From NCBI GenBank assembly GCA_033807695.1, contig CM066303.1:3348001-3412000 (forward strand): a stretch of DNA of 64,000 bases, in the 5' to 3' direction. The notes below the pieces were generated by a model. That model searched no databases and was not told where the DNA came from. It was given only the letters and a program-made list of their open reading frames with translations. Positions 44,019-53,866 of this stretch are shown here, in pieces; position 1 is the first letter of the stretch; every line of letters begins with the position of its first letter. The position numbers and the translations under genes were made by a program. Source of the DNA: Daedaleopsis sinensis. Taxonomy: Eukaryota; Basidiomycota; Agaricomycetes; Polyporales; Polyporaceae.

Positions 44019-47000
44019 ATGTCAAAAGGCAAGAAAAAATCCGCCGCAAAGCGCGAGGCGTCGCTGCGATCAGCGCACGACTCGCGACAGGCCGATCCTC
44101 CCGACCTCAACCCGGTGGAGGACCCGCCTGCGGATGAAGAAGAGGGGAGACCGGGAGGTCACCCGCGCGACGGCAGCATGGGCTCTTCGCTCACGCCGCT
44201 GGAGGAGTCCCCTCGGTCACCAGGTGAGCCCATCGACCACGCTCTCTCTCTCTCCGACCAAGCTAGCCCACGCGTAATGCGTACAAGCGGGCAGCTCAGT
44301 CTGGTTGACGAGGTGGGCTCGCTAGTCACACGGGCGCAGGAGCAGTACGATGATATGCAGGATCATATTACGGACTGCCTGGTGGCACAGAAAGAGCTCA
44401 CCGAGCGTTTCCGTGCACTCAGGCAGTCCACTCGTGATGAGCGTGCCGCTATAGAACGGACAATGATGGACATTCGCACCCGATACCTGTTGGTCGACGG
44501 TGGCGATGGTGGGCCGCAAGAGCGGCAGGGTACGCTGGTACCCGATCGAGCCCCCAAGGAGGAAGGGGAGGAAAAGCCATGGGCAGGCAGCCCCACTCGC
44601 AGCCTCGATCGCGTTCAAGAACCTTCGCGTGCTGAGGCCCGAGACGCTACCCCTAGCCATAGTGCACTGGCTCAGTCCACGGCACGTATCGACCGGCCCG
44701 CTGCGCCTGATCACCGCCTATTCCGAGACCGCGAAGACGACGAATCGTCGTCCGTGTACCGCGACCGGCGTGACGCGCAGAACCACGCGCTCGCGCGTGA
44801 ACACTACGAGGAGGGCGTCCGCGAACGCGACCGTCTGGCCACCAAGTGGTGGAACAAGCATGTCGTAGGCGCGGACGGACCCGACCCCGACCCCGACTCG
44901 AGCGATAGTAGCGACGACCACGCGTCGTCCCGTAGAAGCACCGCCCGTAGCACTGGTAATAAATCGAGTCACGAGCACCGCAATAGGGAGGAGCGTGACC
45001 GGCCCCAGGGGCAGTATGACTCTCGTGAAGCTAGGCGACCCAGTGGCCTTCCAGCGAGCACTGGGAACACCCGGGTTCGACCCACTGCCGCGAATGTGGA
45101 CGCCGCACGAAGACAACAGACGGTCCAGCTACCGTCTCGCGACCTCGCGCGCAGCCCCACATACCTGCATGCAGAGGAGTCCCCGATTGCGTCCGGTCAC
45201 TCGACTGACCCCAACGCGGAGTATATTGATCAGCACCTGCGGGCGATAAGAACCGCCATCCGTAAGCGCGTCGACGCCGAGATCGACGAACGGTCGGTGC
45301 TGAAGAACGTAAAGAATATCCCTACGCCCGACAAGTACAGTGGGCGGGATGACGCCGAGGAGTTCCTCGCATGGTTAAAAGCCATACTGCGATGGCTGGA
45401 AATCCAGCGAATCGTAGGATCCGAGTTGGATGGCGACCGCGTCACGGTCCTGGGTCAGTTCCTGACTGGGGCTGCCCTGGACTGGTATGATGAAGTCGTT
45501 GACAACATACATCCACAGGGACGGGTATGGGTCTTCGAGGACGCGATCTGCGCGATGTTCAAACGATTTATACACAAGTCCACGGCACGTTCAGCGGCCG
45601 ACAAGTTTCAAGCCGCGCGATACGGCAAGTCGAGCGGCGTGAACGGGCTCTGGGAGTATTTAATCAAGTGGGCTATGAAGATGCCCCGCTACCCGGACGA
45701 TTACACGTTCAACCGGCGGTTCATCGACGCGCTCCCCGAAGACATAGTGGTCCCTATGTTCCGGAACAAAGGTGTATCCGTCGAGCGATCGACGCCTGCC
45801 TCCCTCAAGCGAATAGCGTTGGAACAAGAGGATAACAATAGAGTAGTGGAGGACTATCGGTCATCCCATCGCACTGCGACGCGACCTGCAGAGCAGTCCC
45901 CCGGCCGTCCGACAGGACTAAACGCCGCACGCTCTCAGAACGCGCTACGACCCCGTCCGTATGGTGCAGACCGGCGACCCGATCGGCCGCGCGATCGCAC
46001 GACGGATGATAGGGCAGGATATGCGCGGCCGGCTGCTCGCGCCGAGCCACAGAATGCCCGACCCCCGCCGCCGCTGGCACGCGCGCCGGCCGCCGCCGCA
46101 CCCACGGGTAACACAGTACCCCGGGTGGCCTCAGCGGCAGCCACAGCGGCCCCGACGCGAACGATCCGTTGCTACAATTGCAACCGCGAAGGCCACATCG
46201 CCTCGGCATGCCCGCAACCGCGAGTGATGCACCGCGCCGCTCGAGTAGTGGAATCCGAGGCGCAACCCGATCATCAGCAGCCTCGCATCGTTGATGACAG
46301 GGAGCCTACGGACGTCACCATGCCGGCCCCGACGGCCGAGCCTGCGGTACTGCGCGATGGTGGGAACTCACCCCCACCGTCCGAGGCCGTTGATCCAGAC
46401 GACATGAACCCCGATCAGCTCGGGGAGTATCTCGATAACGAGTACCAGGTCTACGGCGGGTCCCAATACGACTCGGAGGACTACGCACACGACAACAACG
46501 TACTCGACGACTATGATCTCGAGGAGGGCGATAACGACGTCTACTTTGGGATGATGCGTCGCCAGCCGCTTGAGCCTGAGGACAGCGACGTTGAGTCGGT
46601 ACTGGGAACGGAGAGCAGTAACGCGTCCGCTACGGACCTCATACACGAGGACTTTACCGGATTCACCAGGTCGGAGGTGCTACAGCAAGGCAGTGCGCTC
46701 GGACTCGCAATATTCGAAGCGACGGTGGCCCGTCTGGCGGAACTCGACACTCCATCACCACCGTCTGAGGACTTCGAGGACTTGCCCCCGCTCGCGGACG
46801 AGTCCCATCCGATGCATGTAACAAACGACGCAGCTAGCCAACTTCAGGCCGAGGCTCAGTATCGCAATCAGTTCGGAACGGAGCAGCTGAGGGCGGAGAT
46901 ACCGCTGGCGTCAGAAGCTATGGACGCATGGAACACATTCGAGAACGGGCCCCAGGGCGATCGGGAATTCCAGTACATGCGTGCCATGGTATACCGATTG

Positions 47001-47951
47001 ATTGGGGCTAATCAATATCTATGCTCAACACTCGAGCAGGAGCGCGAGGCCCGACAGCAGCTGCTGCATCAACACTCTGATCTCCAGCGCGAGCGTGACA
47101 GGATGCATTCGCACATCGCATGGTCGCGCCGCGAGATTGGCTGGGCACTCGAGCGCGAGCAGTCTGCCCTCAACATGATGAACACCGCGCTAATGCGCGG
47201 TGCAGAGGCTCTGAACGAGAACCGAGACCGTATTCGCATCCGCGAGGAGATCCTGAATCACCCACTTTCTCCGGACCTCACCGACGACATGTTCGAGGGC
47301 GACTACCTCGACGACCCGTCTATGTCTACCGCCAATCACGTCCTGCAGCGTGCAACAGCGCAGGGACCGAACCCGCCTGCGTACCAGGGGCGTGGACCCG
47401 CCCTGCGGGCTATGACTACTGCAACCCGAAGTGTTGTGGTCGCACCCCCCACCATGCCAGCAGACATGGCGACTCGAGCACGTACGGGTCGCCGCCCTAT
47501 TCCGCGGCGCATCGAGCAGACCTGTCTCGCGTTCATTATGCGGGTTAACGGGTTGGAAGCGTTGGTGCTACTCGACTCGGGCAGCACAGGCGACTCCATC
47601 AGCCCGGACTTTGCGCGAGTCTGCGACGCACAGGTAATGGAATTGGAGAATCCTGCTACGCTCCAACTCGGATGCGTGGGCAGTCGATCACGTATCAACC
47701 GAGGAGTCCGCGTCCCCATTGCTATGGAAGGATTCAACACCGAAAATTATCTCGATATCGTCAACCTCGACCGCTACGACGTGGTACTCGGTACTCCATT
47801 CATGCGGCGATTCGGGGTACTGCTCGACTTTGGAAGCAGTCGCGCTACCATACAGGGAGTCAACTACGCGGCCCTCACACCGCGCGAGGAGGACCGTCAG
47901 GCCAACCGCCGCAACGCTACGCCTGCAGCGGCGAGGCAGCGGTCTGAATGA
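44019..47951 (+). CDS. gag-pro: Gag-protease polyprotein of the gypsy element
   Basis: ATG at 44019 (MSKGKKKSAAKRE) to TGA at 47949-47951, 1,310 residues. The open frame extends upstream into the LTR but without an ATG. The N-terminus is highly charged. A Gag-like capsid region lies around residues 400-640 (EEFLAWLKAILRWLE, ALDWYDEV, KFQAARYGKSSG). A CCHC zinc knuckle (CYNCNREGHIASAC) sits at 718-731, then a long acidic, coiled-coil-prone spacer. A retropepsin-type aspartic protease follows (LVLLDSGSTGD, Asp near 1186; DVVLGTPFMRRFG). Gag packages the RNA; the protease cuts the polyproteins. Unusually the protease ends this ORF while the pol enzymes follow in the same frame after a single TGA. 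Confidence 0.9.
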   Translation: MSKGKKKSAAKREASLRSAHDSRQADPPDLNPVEDPPADEEEGRPGGHPRDGSMGSSLTPLEESPRSPGEPIDHALSLSDQASPRVMRTSGQLSLVDEVGSLVTRAQEQYDDMQDHITDCLVAQKELTERFRALRQSTRDERAAIERTMMDIRTRYLLVDGGDGGPQERQGTLVPDRAPKEEGEEKPWAGSPTRSLDRVQEPSRAEARDATPSHSALAQSTARIDRPAAPDHRLFRDREDDESSSVYRDRRDAQNHALAREHYEEGVRERDRLATKWWNKHVVGADGPDPDPDSSDSSDDHASSRRSTARSTGNKSSHEHRNREERDRPQGQYDSREARRPSGLPASTGNTRVRPTAANVDAARRQQTVQLPSRDLARSPTYLHAEESPIASGHSTDPNAEYIDQHLRAIRTAIRKRVDAEIDERSVLKNVKNIPTPDKYSGRDDAEEFLAWLKAILRWLEIQRIVGSELDGDRVTVLGQFLTGAALDWYDEVVDNIHPQGRVWVFEDAICAMFKRFIHKSTARSAADKFQAARYGKSSGVNGLWEYLIKWAMKMPRYPDDYTFNRRFIDALPEDIVVPMFRNKGVSVERSTPASLKRIALEQEDNNRVVEDYRSSHRTATRPAEQSPGRPTGLNAARSQNALRPRPYGADRRPDRPRDRTTDDRAGYARPAARAEPQNARPPPPLARAPAAAAPTGNTVPRVASAAATAAPTRTIRCYNCNREGHIASACPQPRVMHRAARVVESEAQPDHQQPRIVDDREPTDVTMPAPTAEPAVLRDGGNSPPPSEAVDPDDMNPDQLGEYLDNEYQVYGGSQYDSEDYAHDNNVLDDYDLEEGDNDVYFGMMRRQPLEPEDSDVESVLGTESSNASATDLIHEDFTGFTRSEVLQQGSALGLAIFEATVARLAELDTPSPPSEDFEDLPPLADESHPMHVTNDAASQLQAEAQYRNQFGTEQLRAEIPLASEAMDAWNTFENGPQGDREFQYMRAMVYRLIGANQYLCSTLEQEREARQQLLHQHSDLQRERDRMHSHIAWSRREIGWALEREQSALNMMNTALMRGAEALNENRDRIRIREEILNHPLSPDLTDDMFEGDYLDDPSMSTANHVLQRATAQGPNPPAYQGRGPALRAMTTATRSVVVAPPTMPADMATRARTGRRPIPRRIEQTCLAFIMRVNGLEALVLLDSGSTGDSISPDFARVCDAQVMELENPATLQLGCVGSRSRINRGVRVPIAMEGFNTENYLDIVNLDRYDVVLGTPFMRRFGVLLDFGSSRATIQGVNYAALTPREEDRQANRRNATPAAARQRSE

Positions 47952-48008
47952 CTATCACTGCCCATACAAAACGGCGCTGCGCCCAAGGTATCGCTCCGCG
48001 CGATCACC

Positions 48009-51000
48009 ATGGGACAGCCTATAGCCGGCGATAAGGGTCGAGATCTCGACATCGACTCTGTTCGCACCAAAATTCTGAGCGACTACGCAGACTTGTTCCA
48101 GCCTGTACCGCCGGTTCTCCCTCCTATTCGTGATATTAGCCATACTATACCGCTAATTGATGAAACAAAACGTTACAAGTACCGCCTCCCCAAGTGTCCC
48201 GATGCCCTGAAGGGCAAGTTGCTTGAGAAAATCGAGCGGTACACGGCCGCGGGGTGGTGGCAGCCAGCTCAGGTCGAGCAGGCTGCCCCATTGCTGTGTG
48301 TGTATAAGAAGGACGGTGGACTGCGCACGGTAGTGGACCTGAGACAGCGGAACGACAACACTGTCAAGGACGTCACCCCGTTCCCGGATCAAGATCAGAT
48401 CCGTATGGACTTTGCCCGCGCGAGATTCCGCACTAAGCTAGACATGTCCGATGCCTATGAACAAATCCGTATAACGGACGGTGACGTAGGAAAGACCGCT
48501 TTCGCTACGATATATGGAACATTCCTCAGCCTCGTTACTCAGCAGGGCGACTGTAATGCACCGTCGACGTTCCAACGACTTATGGTATCCATATTTCGCA
48601 GCAAGATCGGTATATGCATCCATGTATACTTGGATGATATCTTCATCTTCTCGAACACACTGGGCGAGCATATCGAGCACGTCTACTGGTGTTTGAACCT
48701 AGTGCGAAAACACAGAATGTACCTCAGTCAGAAGAAGTGCGACGTGCTATCTCGCCGCGCTGACTGCTTGGGGCACATTGTGGATGACAAGGGGCTCCAC
48801 GCCGACACTGATAAAATGATACGCATCCGCGAGTGGCCTACACCAAGAAATTACAACGAGGTGCAACAGTTCCTAGGACTGGTGCAATACTTGGCCCACT
48901 TCATGCCTGACGTGTCCGCGTACATGTCCCCATTGTCGGCTATCACGAAGAACGGGCAGTCATTCTCTTGGAGACCGATGCATGACAAGTGTTTCGCGTC
49001 CATAAAGAACATGGCTTGTAAGGTCCCGATCTTGCGACCGATCGACCTGTCTAATCGAGACCCCATCTGGGTGATCACCGACGCATCCATCACTGGCGTC
49101 GGGGCACTATACGGCCAAGGACCGGAGTGGCAGACTTGTCGGCCAGCGGGCTTTATGTCGAAAAAATTCACGACCGCGCAGCACTCGTACTTCACATATG
49201 AGCAGGAGGCATTGGGCGCGCTTGAGGCCCTGATCAAGTGGGAGGATAAGCTCATCGGCCGTCATTTCAAACTAGTCACTGATCACAAGGCCCTCACATT
49301 CTTGTCGGACAAGAAGAAGTTGCCGGGCCGAGTTGAACGGTGGATCGAATTCCTCGCGCGGTTCGATTACGAGATTATTCACGTACCGGGCGAATTGAAC
49401 AAAGTGGCAGACGCTCTATCACGATACTACGCGTCGGAAGCAGGAGACGTCGTGCACGCACCATACGACTTGGTATCCGCCGACGTCCGCCTTGACCCGG
49501 ATGGGGAAACGCTCTCCGAGCCGCGGGTGGCAGAACTCCGCGCACGACGTGTGCTTGAGGCAGTAGAACCACGTCGCGAGGAAGCACGGGCGTTGAACGA
49601 CCATCTGCCCGCCAACTCACAACAACAGAGCGCAGAAGCGGAACACGACCCGGTGGCGATCGACTCCGTAGTGCAGCAACCGCTGCTTCGACCTTCCATC
49701 GAAGGTCGGATGGACTTGATCGGAGCTCTAAAGGCGGGATTCGCACAGGACGCTCTGTTCAAGAAAATCGCAGAGCACCCCACGCACCACAAGCGGTTCC
49801 GAGTACGTGACGGACTCGTTGAGCACTTAGCGGCTTCTGGCCGTTGGGTACTGTGCGTCCCGAATGTGATGCATGGTCAGCGGCGGTTAGTACAGTTGAT
49901 CGTGGACCATGCACACACATTAATAGGCCACATGGGGACAACCAAGACTGGTGACTATGTCCGTCGGTGGTTCTGGTGGCCGTCGATATCTAAGGATATT
50001 GAAAAGTTCTGCAAGTCCTGCGGCACGTGTCAGACAACCAAGTCAGCGACACAGCGCCCGCAGGGATTGCTGCATAATTTACCCATACCCACCAGGCCGT
50101 GGCAATCGATCGGCATGGACTTTGCAGGGCCCTTCCCGGACTGCGAGGGATACGACTACCTATGGATCATAGTATGCAGGATGACGGGGATGACTCACCT
50201 GATTCCCCTCACCACCACCGCACGAGCCTCGGATCTGGCATGGCTATACATGCGCGAGGTAGTGCGGCTGCACGGCCAACCGGAGTCCATAGTGTCGGAC
50301 CGTGACCCCAAATTCACATCTAAATTCTGGCGTGAACTGCAACGTCTAATGGGGGTGAGGCTCCTAATGTCCACTGCATTCCACCCCCAGACGGACGGGA
50401 CGTCAGAACGGATGGTGCGCACAGTGTCCCAAATACTACGCACCATGGTCCGACCCGATCAGCGCGATTGGGCGAAGAAACTCCCGATGACTGAGTTCGC
50501 GGTGAACTCGAGTCGGAACTCCTCGACCGGGTTCGCGCCGTTCGAGCTCAACTATGGGTATGTGCCATCGATGATACGGGACGTGGAGCGTGAGCCCGCG
50601 CTGCCCGGTGTCAAAGATTTCGCGGATAGGGCACTGGACAACCTGCGGGAGGCACACGATGCGATCGTCGCAAGCCGCGTGTCTCAGACTCACCACGCAA
50701 ATAAAAAGCGACGCGATGAGAACTCACCGGAAGTGGATCCAGACTTCGCAGTCGGCAGGCTGGCTTACCTGTCTACGGCGAACTTGTCGCTGCCCAAGGG
50801 CCGCGCGCGTAAGCTGATGCCACGGTACATTGGGCCATACCGGATCTCCACGGCGAACCCATCGGTGTCGACCTACACGCTCGAGCTCCCGCCGGAACTG
50901 CGTGCACGCGGAATACATCCTACATTTCATGCCAGCCTGCTGCGGCGTCATGAGCCGAACGATGCGACCGCGTTTCCCCATCGGGACGCGGGGGTATTCT

Positions 51001-51377
51001 ACGACTTTGGTGCTGATCCGGACCAGGAAACGTTAGTGAACGACATTGTCGCCCACCAATGGGAGGGCAACGCTGTCAAATTCTTGGTCCAATGGGATGA
51101 TGGGGACACCACCTGGGAACCATGGGCGACGGTTAAGGACCTCGAAGCAATTGATCGCTATTTCGAGCTCCACGGTGTATCCCACTGGAAATCACTACAT
51201 AAACGATCGGGGAAGCGAGCTAGTCAGTCAGCAGCTCCGACAAAGGGTAGCACCGGCGTGGAGCGGGGAGCGGACAGCGACCAGAACCCCGCGGCCGCGA
51301 TGCCTCAGGCTATCACCAGTAGTCGGGGAAGGCGCGAGTGCCAACCGCCCCGGCGGGGCCGGGGGACGCGCGAATGA
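48009..51377 (+). CDS. pol: Pol polyprotein: reverse transcriptase, RNase H, integrase, chromodomain
   Basis: First ATG at 48009 gives 1,122 residues, but the frame is open from 47952, directly after the Gag-protease stop. Reverse transcriptase: KKDGGLRTVVDLRQRN, LDMSDAYEQIRI, QQGDCNAPSTFQR, YLDD at 207-210. RNase H: TDAS (Asp 358), YEQEALGALEAL (Glu 400), TDHKAL (Asp 425). Integrase: an HHCC zinc site (H..H..CKSCGTC, 634-674), then Asp704, Asp764 and Glu800 with the canonical 35-residue D-E spacing, and a GPY motif near 942. A chromodomain (about 1009-1055, FLVQWDDGDTTWEPW) would direct integration to particular chromatin. The C-terminus is basic. All catalytic residues are present. Confidence 0.95.
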   Translation: MGQPIAGDKGRDLDIDSVRTKILSDYADLFQPVPPVLPPIRDISHTIPLIDETKRYKYRLPKCPDALKGKLLEKIERYTAAGWWQPAQVEQAAPLLCVYKKDGGLRTVVDLRQRNDNTVKDVTPFPDQDQIRMDFARARFRTKLDMSDAYEQIRITDGDVGKTAFATIYGTFLSLVTQQGDCNAPSTFQRLMVSIFRSKIGICIHVYLDDIFIFSNTLGEHIEHVYWCLNLVRKHRMYLSQKKCDVLSRRADCLGHIVDDKGLHADTDKMIRIREWPTPRNYNEVQQFLGLVQYLAHFMPDVSAYMSPLSAITKNGQSFSWRPMHDKCFASIKNMACKVPILRPIDLSNRDPIWVITDASITGVGALYGQGPEWQTCRPAGFMSKKFTTAQHSYFTYEQEALGALEALIKWEDKLIGRHFKLVTDHKALTFLSDKKKLPGRVERWIEFLARFDYEIIHVPGELNKVADALSRYYASEAGDVVHAPYDLVSADVRLDPDGETLSEPRVAELRARRVLEAVEPRREEARALNDHLPANSQQQSAEAEHDPVAIDSVVQQPLLRPSIEGRMDLIGALKAGFAQDALFKKIAEHPTHHKRFRVRDGLVEHLAASGRWVLCVPNVMHGQRRLVQLIVDHAHTLIGHMGTTKTGDYVRRWFWWPSISKDIEKFCKSCGTCQTTKSATQRPQGLLHNLPIPTRPWQSIGMDFAGPFPDCEGYDYLWIIVCRMTGMTHLIPLTTTARASDLAWLYMREVVRLHGQPESIVSDRDPKFTSKFWRELQRLMGVRLLMSTAFHPQTDGTSERMVRTVSQILRTMVRPDQRDWAKKLPMTEFAVNSSRNSSTGFAPFELNYGYVPSMIRDVEREPALPGVKDFADRALDNLREAHDAIVASRVSQTHHANKKRRDENSPEVDPDFAVGRLAYLSTANLSLPKGRARKLMPRYIGPYRISTANPSVSTYTLELPPELRARGIHPTFHASLLRRHEPNDATAFPHRDAGVFYDFGADPDQETLVNDIVAHQWEGNAVKFLVQWDDGDTTWEPWATVKDLEAIDRYFELHGVSHWKSLHKRSGKRASQSAAPTKGSTGVERGADSDQNPAAAMPQAITSSRGRRECQPPRRGRGTRE

Positions 51378-51542
51378 CTAGCGCCGCAAGCCACCCGGAG
51401 CTGCAACATATTCAGACTCCGCGGTACTGGCGCCCACCGGGCGCGTCCACTCCTTCAAAATTTTTCTTCCCATCCTCGCTCGCTTCTTCACCCATCTTAC
51501 GTCCTAGTCTCTCCCACACTCTTTCCGGCGACGATTACCACC

Positions 51543-53537
51543 ATGACAGACGGTTACGACGGCACCGGACAACACCACTACCGCAACGAGGCCGCATACG
51601 CACCGGGACATCGAGGCGGTGGCCACGCCCGGCCCCAGTGGGACCCGCGCCACGAGCAGCTGTACTACGGGGACGGGGCTAAGGTCGCAGCCGCGTCCGG
51701 CCCCGGCCTCGGCGATGCCGTGAGTACTCAAGGCTTAGGGCTCGACCCCGCATACCCGTACTCCGCGGCCGGCGCTGGCTACAACATCGGCCGGCGCGTG
51801 GCGGCGGAGCAAAACGAGGCCGCGATCCGCGGCCAGATCGAATCGCTGCACGCCGCGCTCGCGTCCTCCCAGCGCGAGGCGGCGCGCGACCAGCGCGTCC
51901 AGGCGGAGCAAGAGCGCCAGCGTCGCGCGGTGGCCAGACTGCACGCGATCCCACAAGAGGACGTCGAAATGGCGGACGTCTACCTCGCGCAGCCGCAGAT
52001 GCTGCCCGTGGACCCATACCTCCTACCGCCTCCTGGACTGCAGCCGGCGCCGTCCATGGCGCACGGAACCGGCGCGATGGGCGGCCCCGCCGGGGCCCCG
52101 CGCGACTTCGCGCCGCAGTACGACACAGGCGGCCGGGATCAGTACGGCGGCGCCGTCCTTGCGCAGCAGCGGGAGCCGCGTGCGCCGTCCCTCTCTAGCC
52201 ATCACCCGACCCCGGGTCCCCAATCTTTCAAGGGGAAGGGAACGGGGAGAGGGCACCACACAGGACACAACACAGGCCGCGGACGCAGCGAGCGCAAAAC
52301 CTACCCGAACCGCTCGTATCACAGGGGTGCGACGCCATATCTACGCCCCAGCGAATACGAGCACGACAGGGACCCGGAGCGGGCTCGATCGAGGGACCGC
52401 GCGACTCAGCAAGACCGCACGTACCGGTGCCAAGACCCGCCACGAGCGCGCGCACGATCCATCGACAGCACGGACTCGAGCACGCAGTCGGACGCGAGCG
52501 ACACTGGGGAACACGGCCGCCCTCGTCCCGGCAAGGGAAAGCCTCGCGCGCAGTCGTCCGCACCGCATCCCGCGCCCGCCACAAAGAGGATCACGCGCGA
52601 GAGGTACCGCATGTTCATACTCCCCGTCGAGCTTTCCCCAGCCAACGTGGACAAGGTGTACCGCATGGCGCTGTTCCCCGGTATGCACGTCGCCGTGTGG
52701 ACTCTACTCGACTGGCTGGACAAGGTCGCGATCAAACGAGCCGCCCGACTCCAGCTTAGCAAGGGCGAGAAACACCTCGACCACAAGTGGAGCCGTGCCA
52801 AGACCCAAGGGGGATCGGGCAGGACGCCTCTTTGGTACTTGCACGATCGCGAGATCTACGAGAACCTGGAGGCGGCCGAGCCGCTCGAGGCACAGCACCC
52901 CAGCCCCGTAGACCCCACCGACGTCTGGTTCACGTACTACGCAGCGTTCCCTACGGTACAGCACCGAGGCGTCCGTCGGGACGATGACGGCCGACCCGAC
53001 CCGCTGGTACTCAACGGCTACATCCTGGCGCAGCGTATCGTGGGGATGACCGACGTGGGACAACTCGCCGAGCGACTCCCGGTCCTCGACCTGCTCGCGA
53101 GGCTATTCCACGCGTCCGGACAGCAATACCGCCACTTGCTCAGCAAGTTCGGCAAGACGCCCGCAGTCGCCTTCACCGCTCGGCCCTACACCGGCTCCCT
53201 CCCCCCATCCGTCGAGCGCCTCATAACGCACCTGGCCACGGTGTGCGGAATCGACAACTTCGAAGCCAAGAACTGCTTCTCGTCGTGGGCCGACCATTGG
53301 ATGAAGACGCGATCTATCGACGCGATCAGCTCGACCCTCGCGAGCGCGGTCACCCTCACGCCGCCGCTTCCGGCCCCGTCCATCACAGGCGCTCCCGACG
53401 CGACAGCCCTCGCGGTCCCGGAGCCGTCGCTCGCCGCTAAGGCCGCCACCACGTCCGGTGTACCGGACGGTACGGCCGCCATGGACCTCGACGTCAAGCC
53501 CCTCGAGGACGCGGCGGAGACGTCCCCCGCCGCGTAG
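51543..53537 (+). CDS. Third ORF of the gypsy element, unknown function
   Basis: ATG at 51543 in good context (ACCATGAC), after a CT-rich leader (51,450-51,540), to TAG at 53535-53537, 664 residues. Residues 1-95 are Gly/His/Tyr-rich. Residues 95-150 form an amphipathic, Arg/Gln/Ala-rich helix. Residues 150-350 are disordered and very basic, with Arg/Ser/Gly tracts and a few SR dipeptides. An ordered C-terminal domain (about 355-620) starts TRERYRMFILPVELSP and holds MALFPGMHVAVWTLLDWLDK, TPLWYLHDREIY, VWFTYYAAFP and NCFSSWADHWMKTR. No transmembrane segment or signal peptide is seen, so it is not an obvious envelope protein. I recognise no family. Position and strand suggest expression from the element or from its own promoter. 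It could be a captured host gene or an added nucleic-acid-binding protein. Confidence 0.8.
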   Translation: MTDGYDGTGQHHYRNEAAYAPGHRGGGHARPQWDPRHEQLYYGDGAKVAAASGPGLGDAVSTQGLGLDPAYPYSAAGAGYNIGRRVAAEQNEAAIRGQIESLHAALASSQREAARDQRVQAEQERQRRAVARLHAIPQEDVEMADVYLAQPQMLPVDPYLLPPPGLQPAPSMAHGTGAMGGPAGAPRDFAPQYDTGGRDQYGGAVLAQQREPRAPSLSSHHPTPGPQSFKGKGTGRGHHTGHNTGRGRSERKTYPNRSYHRGATPYLRPSEYEHDRDPERARSRDRATQQDRTYRCQDPPRARARSIDSTDSSTQSDASDTGEHGRPRPGKGKPRAQSSAPHPAPATKRITRERYRMFILPVELSPANVDKVYRMALFPGMHVAVWTLLDWLDKVAIKRAARLQLSKGEKHLDHKWSRAKTQGGSGRTPLWYLHDREIYENLEAAEPLEAQHPSPVDPTDVWFTYYAAFPTVQHRGVRRDDDGRPDPLVLNGYILAQRIVGMTDVGQLAERLPVLDLLARLFHASGQQYRHLLSKFGKTPAVAFTARPYTGSLPPSVERLITHLATVCGIDNFEAKNCFSSWADHWMKTRSIDAISSTLASAVTLTPPLPAPSITGAPDATALAVPEPSLAAKAATTSGVPDGTAAMDLDVKPLEDAAETSPAA

Positions 53538-53672
53538 ACTCCTGCGAGGCACCACGTCGAGCGCCTTCGGGCTCCTCCAGAAAAGGACGTTGACCGTCCA
53601 ATCATCCCCACTCAGTTTACAATTCCGTTGACTTTATTTAACTATACATTTTGTGGATCGGGTACTCGATCC

Positions 53673-53684
53673 AGAGGAGGAGGG
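53673..53684 (+). promoter_or_regulatory. Polypurine tract of the gypsy element
   Basis: AGAGGAGGAGGG directly before the 3' LTR: the expected primer for plus-strand DNA synthesis. Confidence 0.85.
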
Positions 53685-53866
53685 TGTAAGGGGCGCCTAC
53701 TAGGATATCGTGGGAAGCTACTATACAGTACATACTAGTAGTGATGGGCGTTACTGGACATTAGAACACCCATCGTCTTCACACCCACTCCTGTAAACCA
53801 CTAGGTTCCGTCGTCAATTGAACGCGGTTCAGAGTATCTCAGGCGTGACTAGACGTATTACTTACA
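53685..53866 (+). repeat. 3' LTR of the gypsy element
   Basis: 182 bp, TGTAAG...CTTACA, directly after a polypurine tract. It runs straight into the second half of the DUF6535 pseudogene in an open frame. Confidence 0.95.

Larger units (their letters stand above)
43763..53866 (+). mobile_element. Ty3/gypsy LTR retrotransposon (chromovirus), complete
   Basis: 10,104 bp from LTR to LTR, with a 5-bp target duplication (TCAAG at 43758-43762 and 53867-53871). Order: 5' LTR, gag-protease, one stop, RT-RNase H-integrase-chromodomain, an extra ORF, polypurine tract, 3' LTR. The LTRs differ at two of 182 positions (43846/53768 and 43895/53817), so the insertion is young. RT before integrase and the C-terminal chromodomain place it among chromoviruses. 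No tRNA-like primer site was recognised directly after the 5' LTR. All frames are open, so it may be competent. Confidence 0.95.

Noticed and set aside
52159..52911. 250-codon alternative-frame ORF inside gypsy ORF3
   Set aside because: Arg/Thr-rich shadow in GC-rich coding sequence; the 664-codon frame has the good start context and ordered domain.
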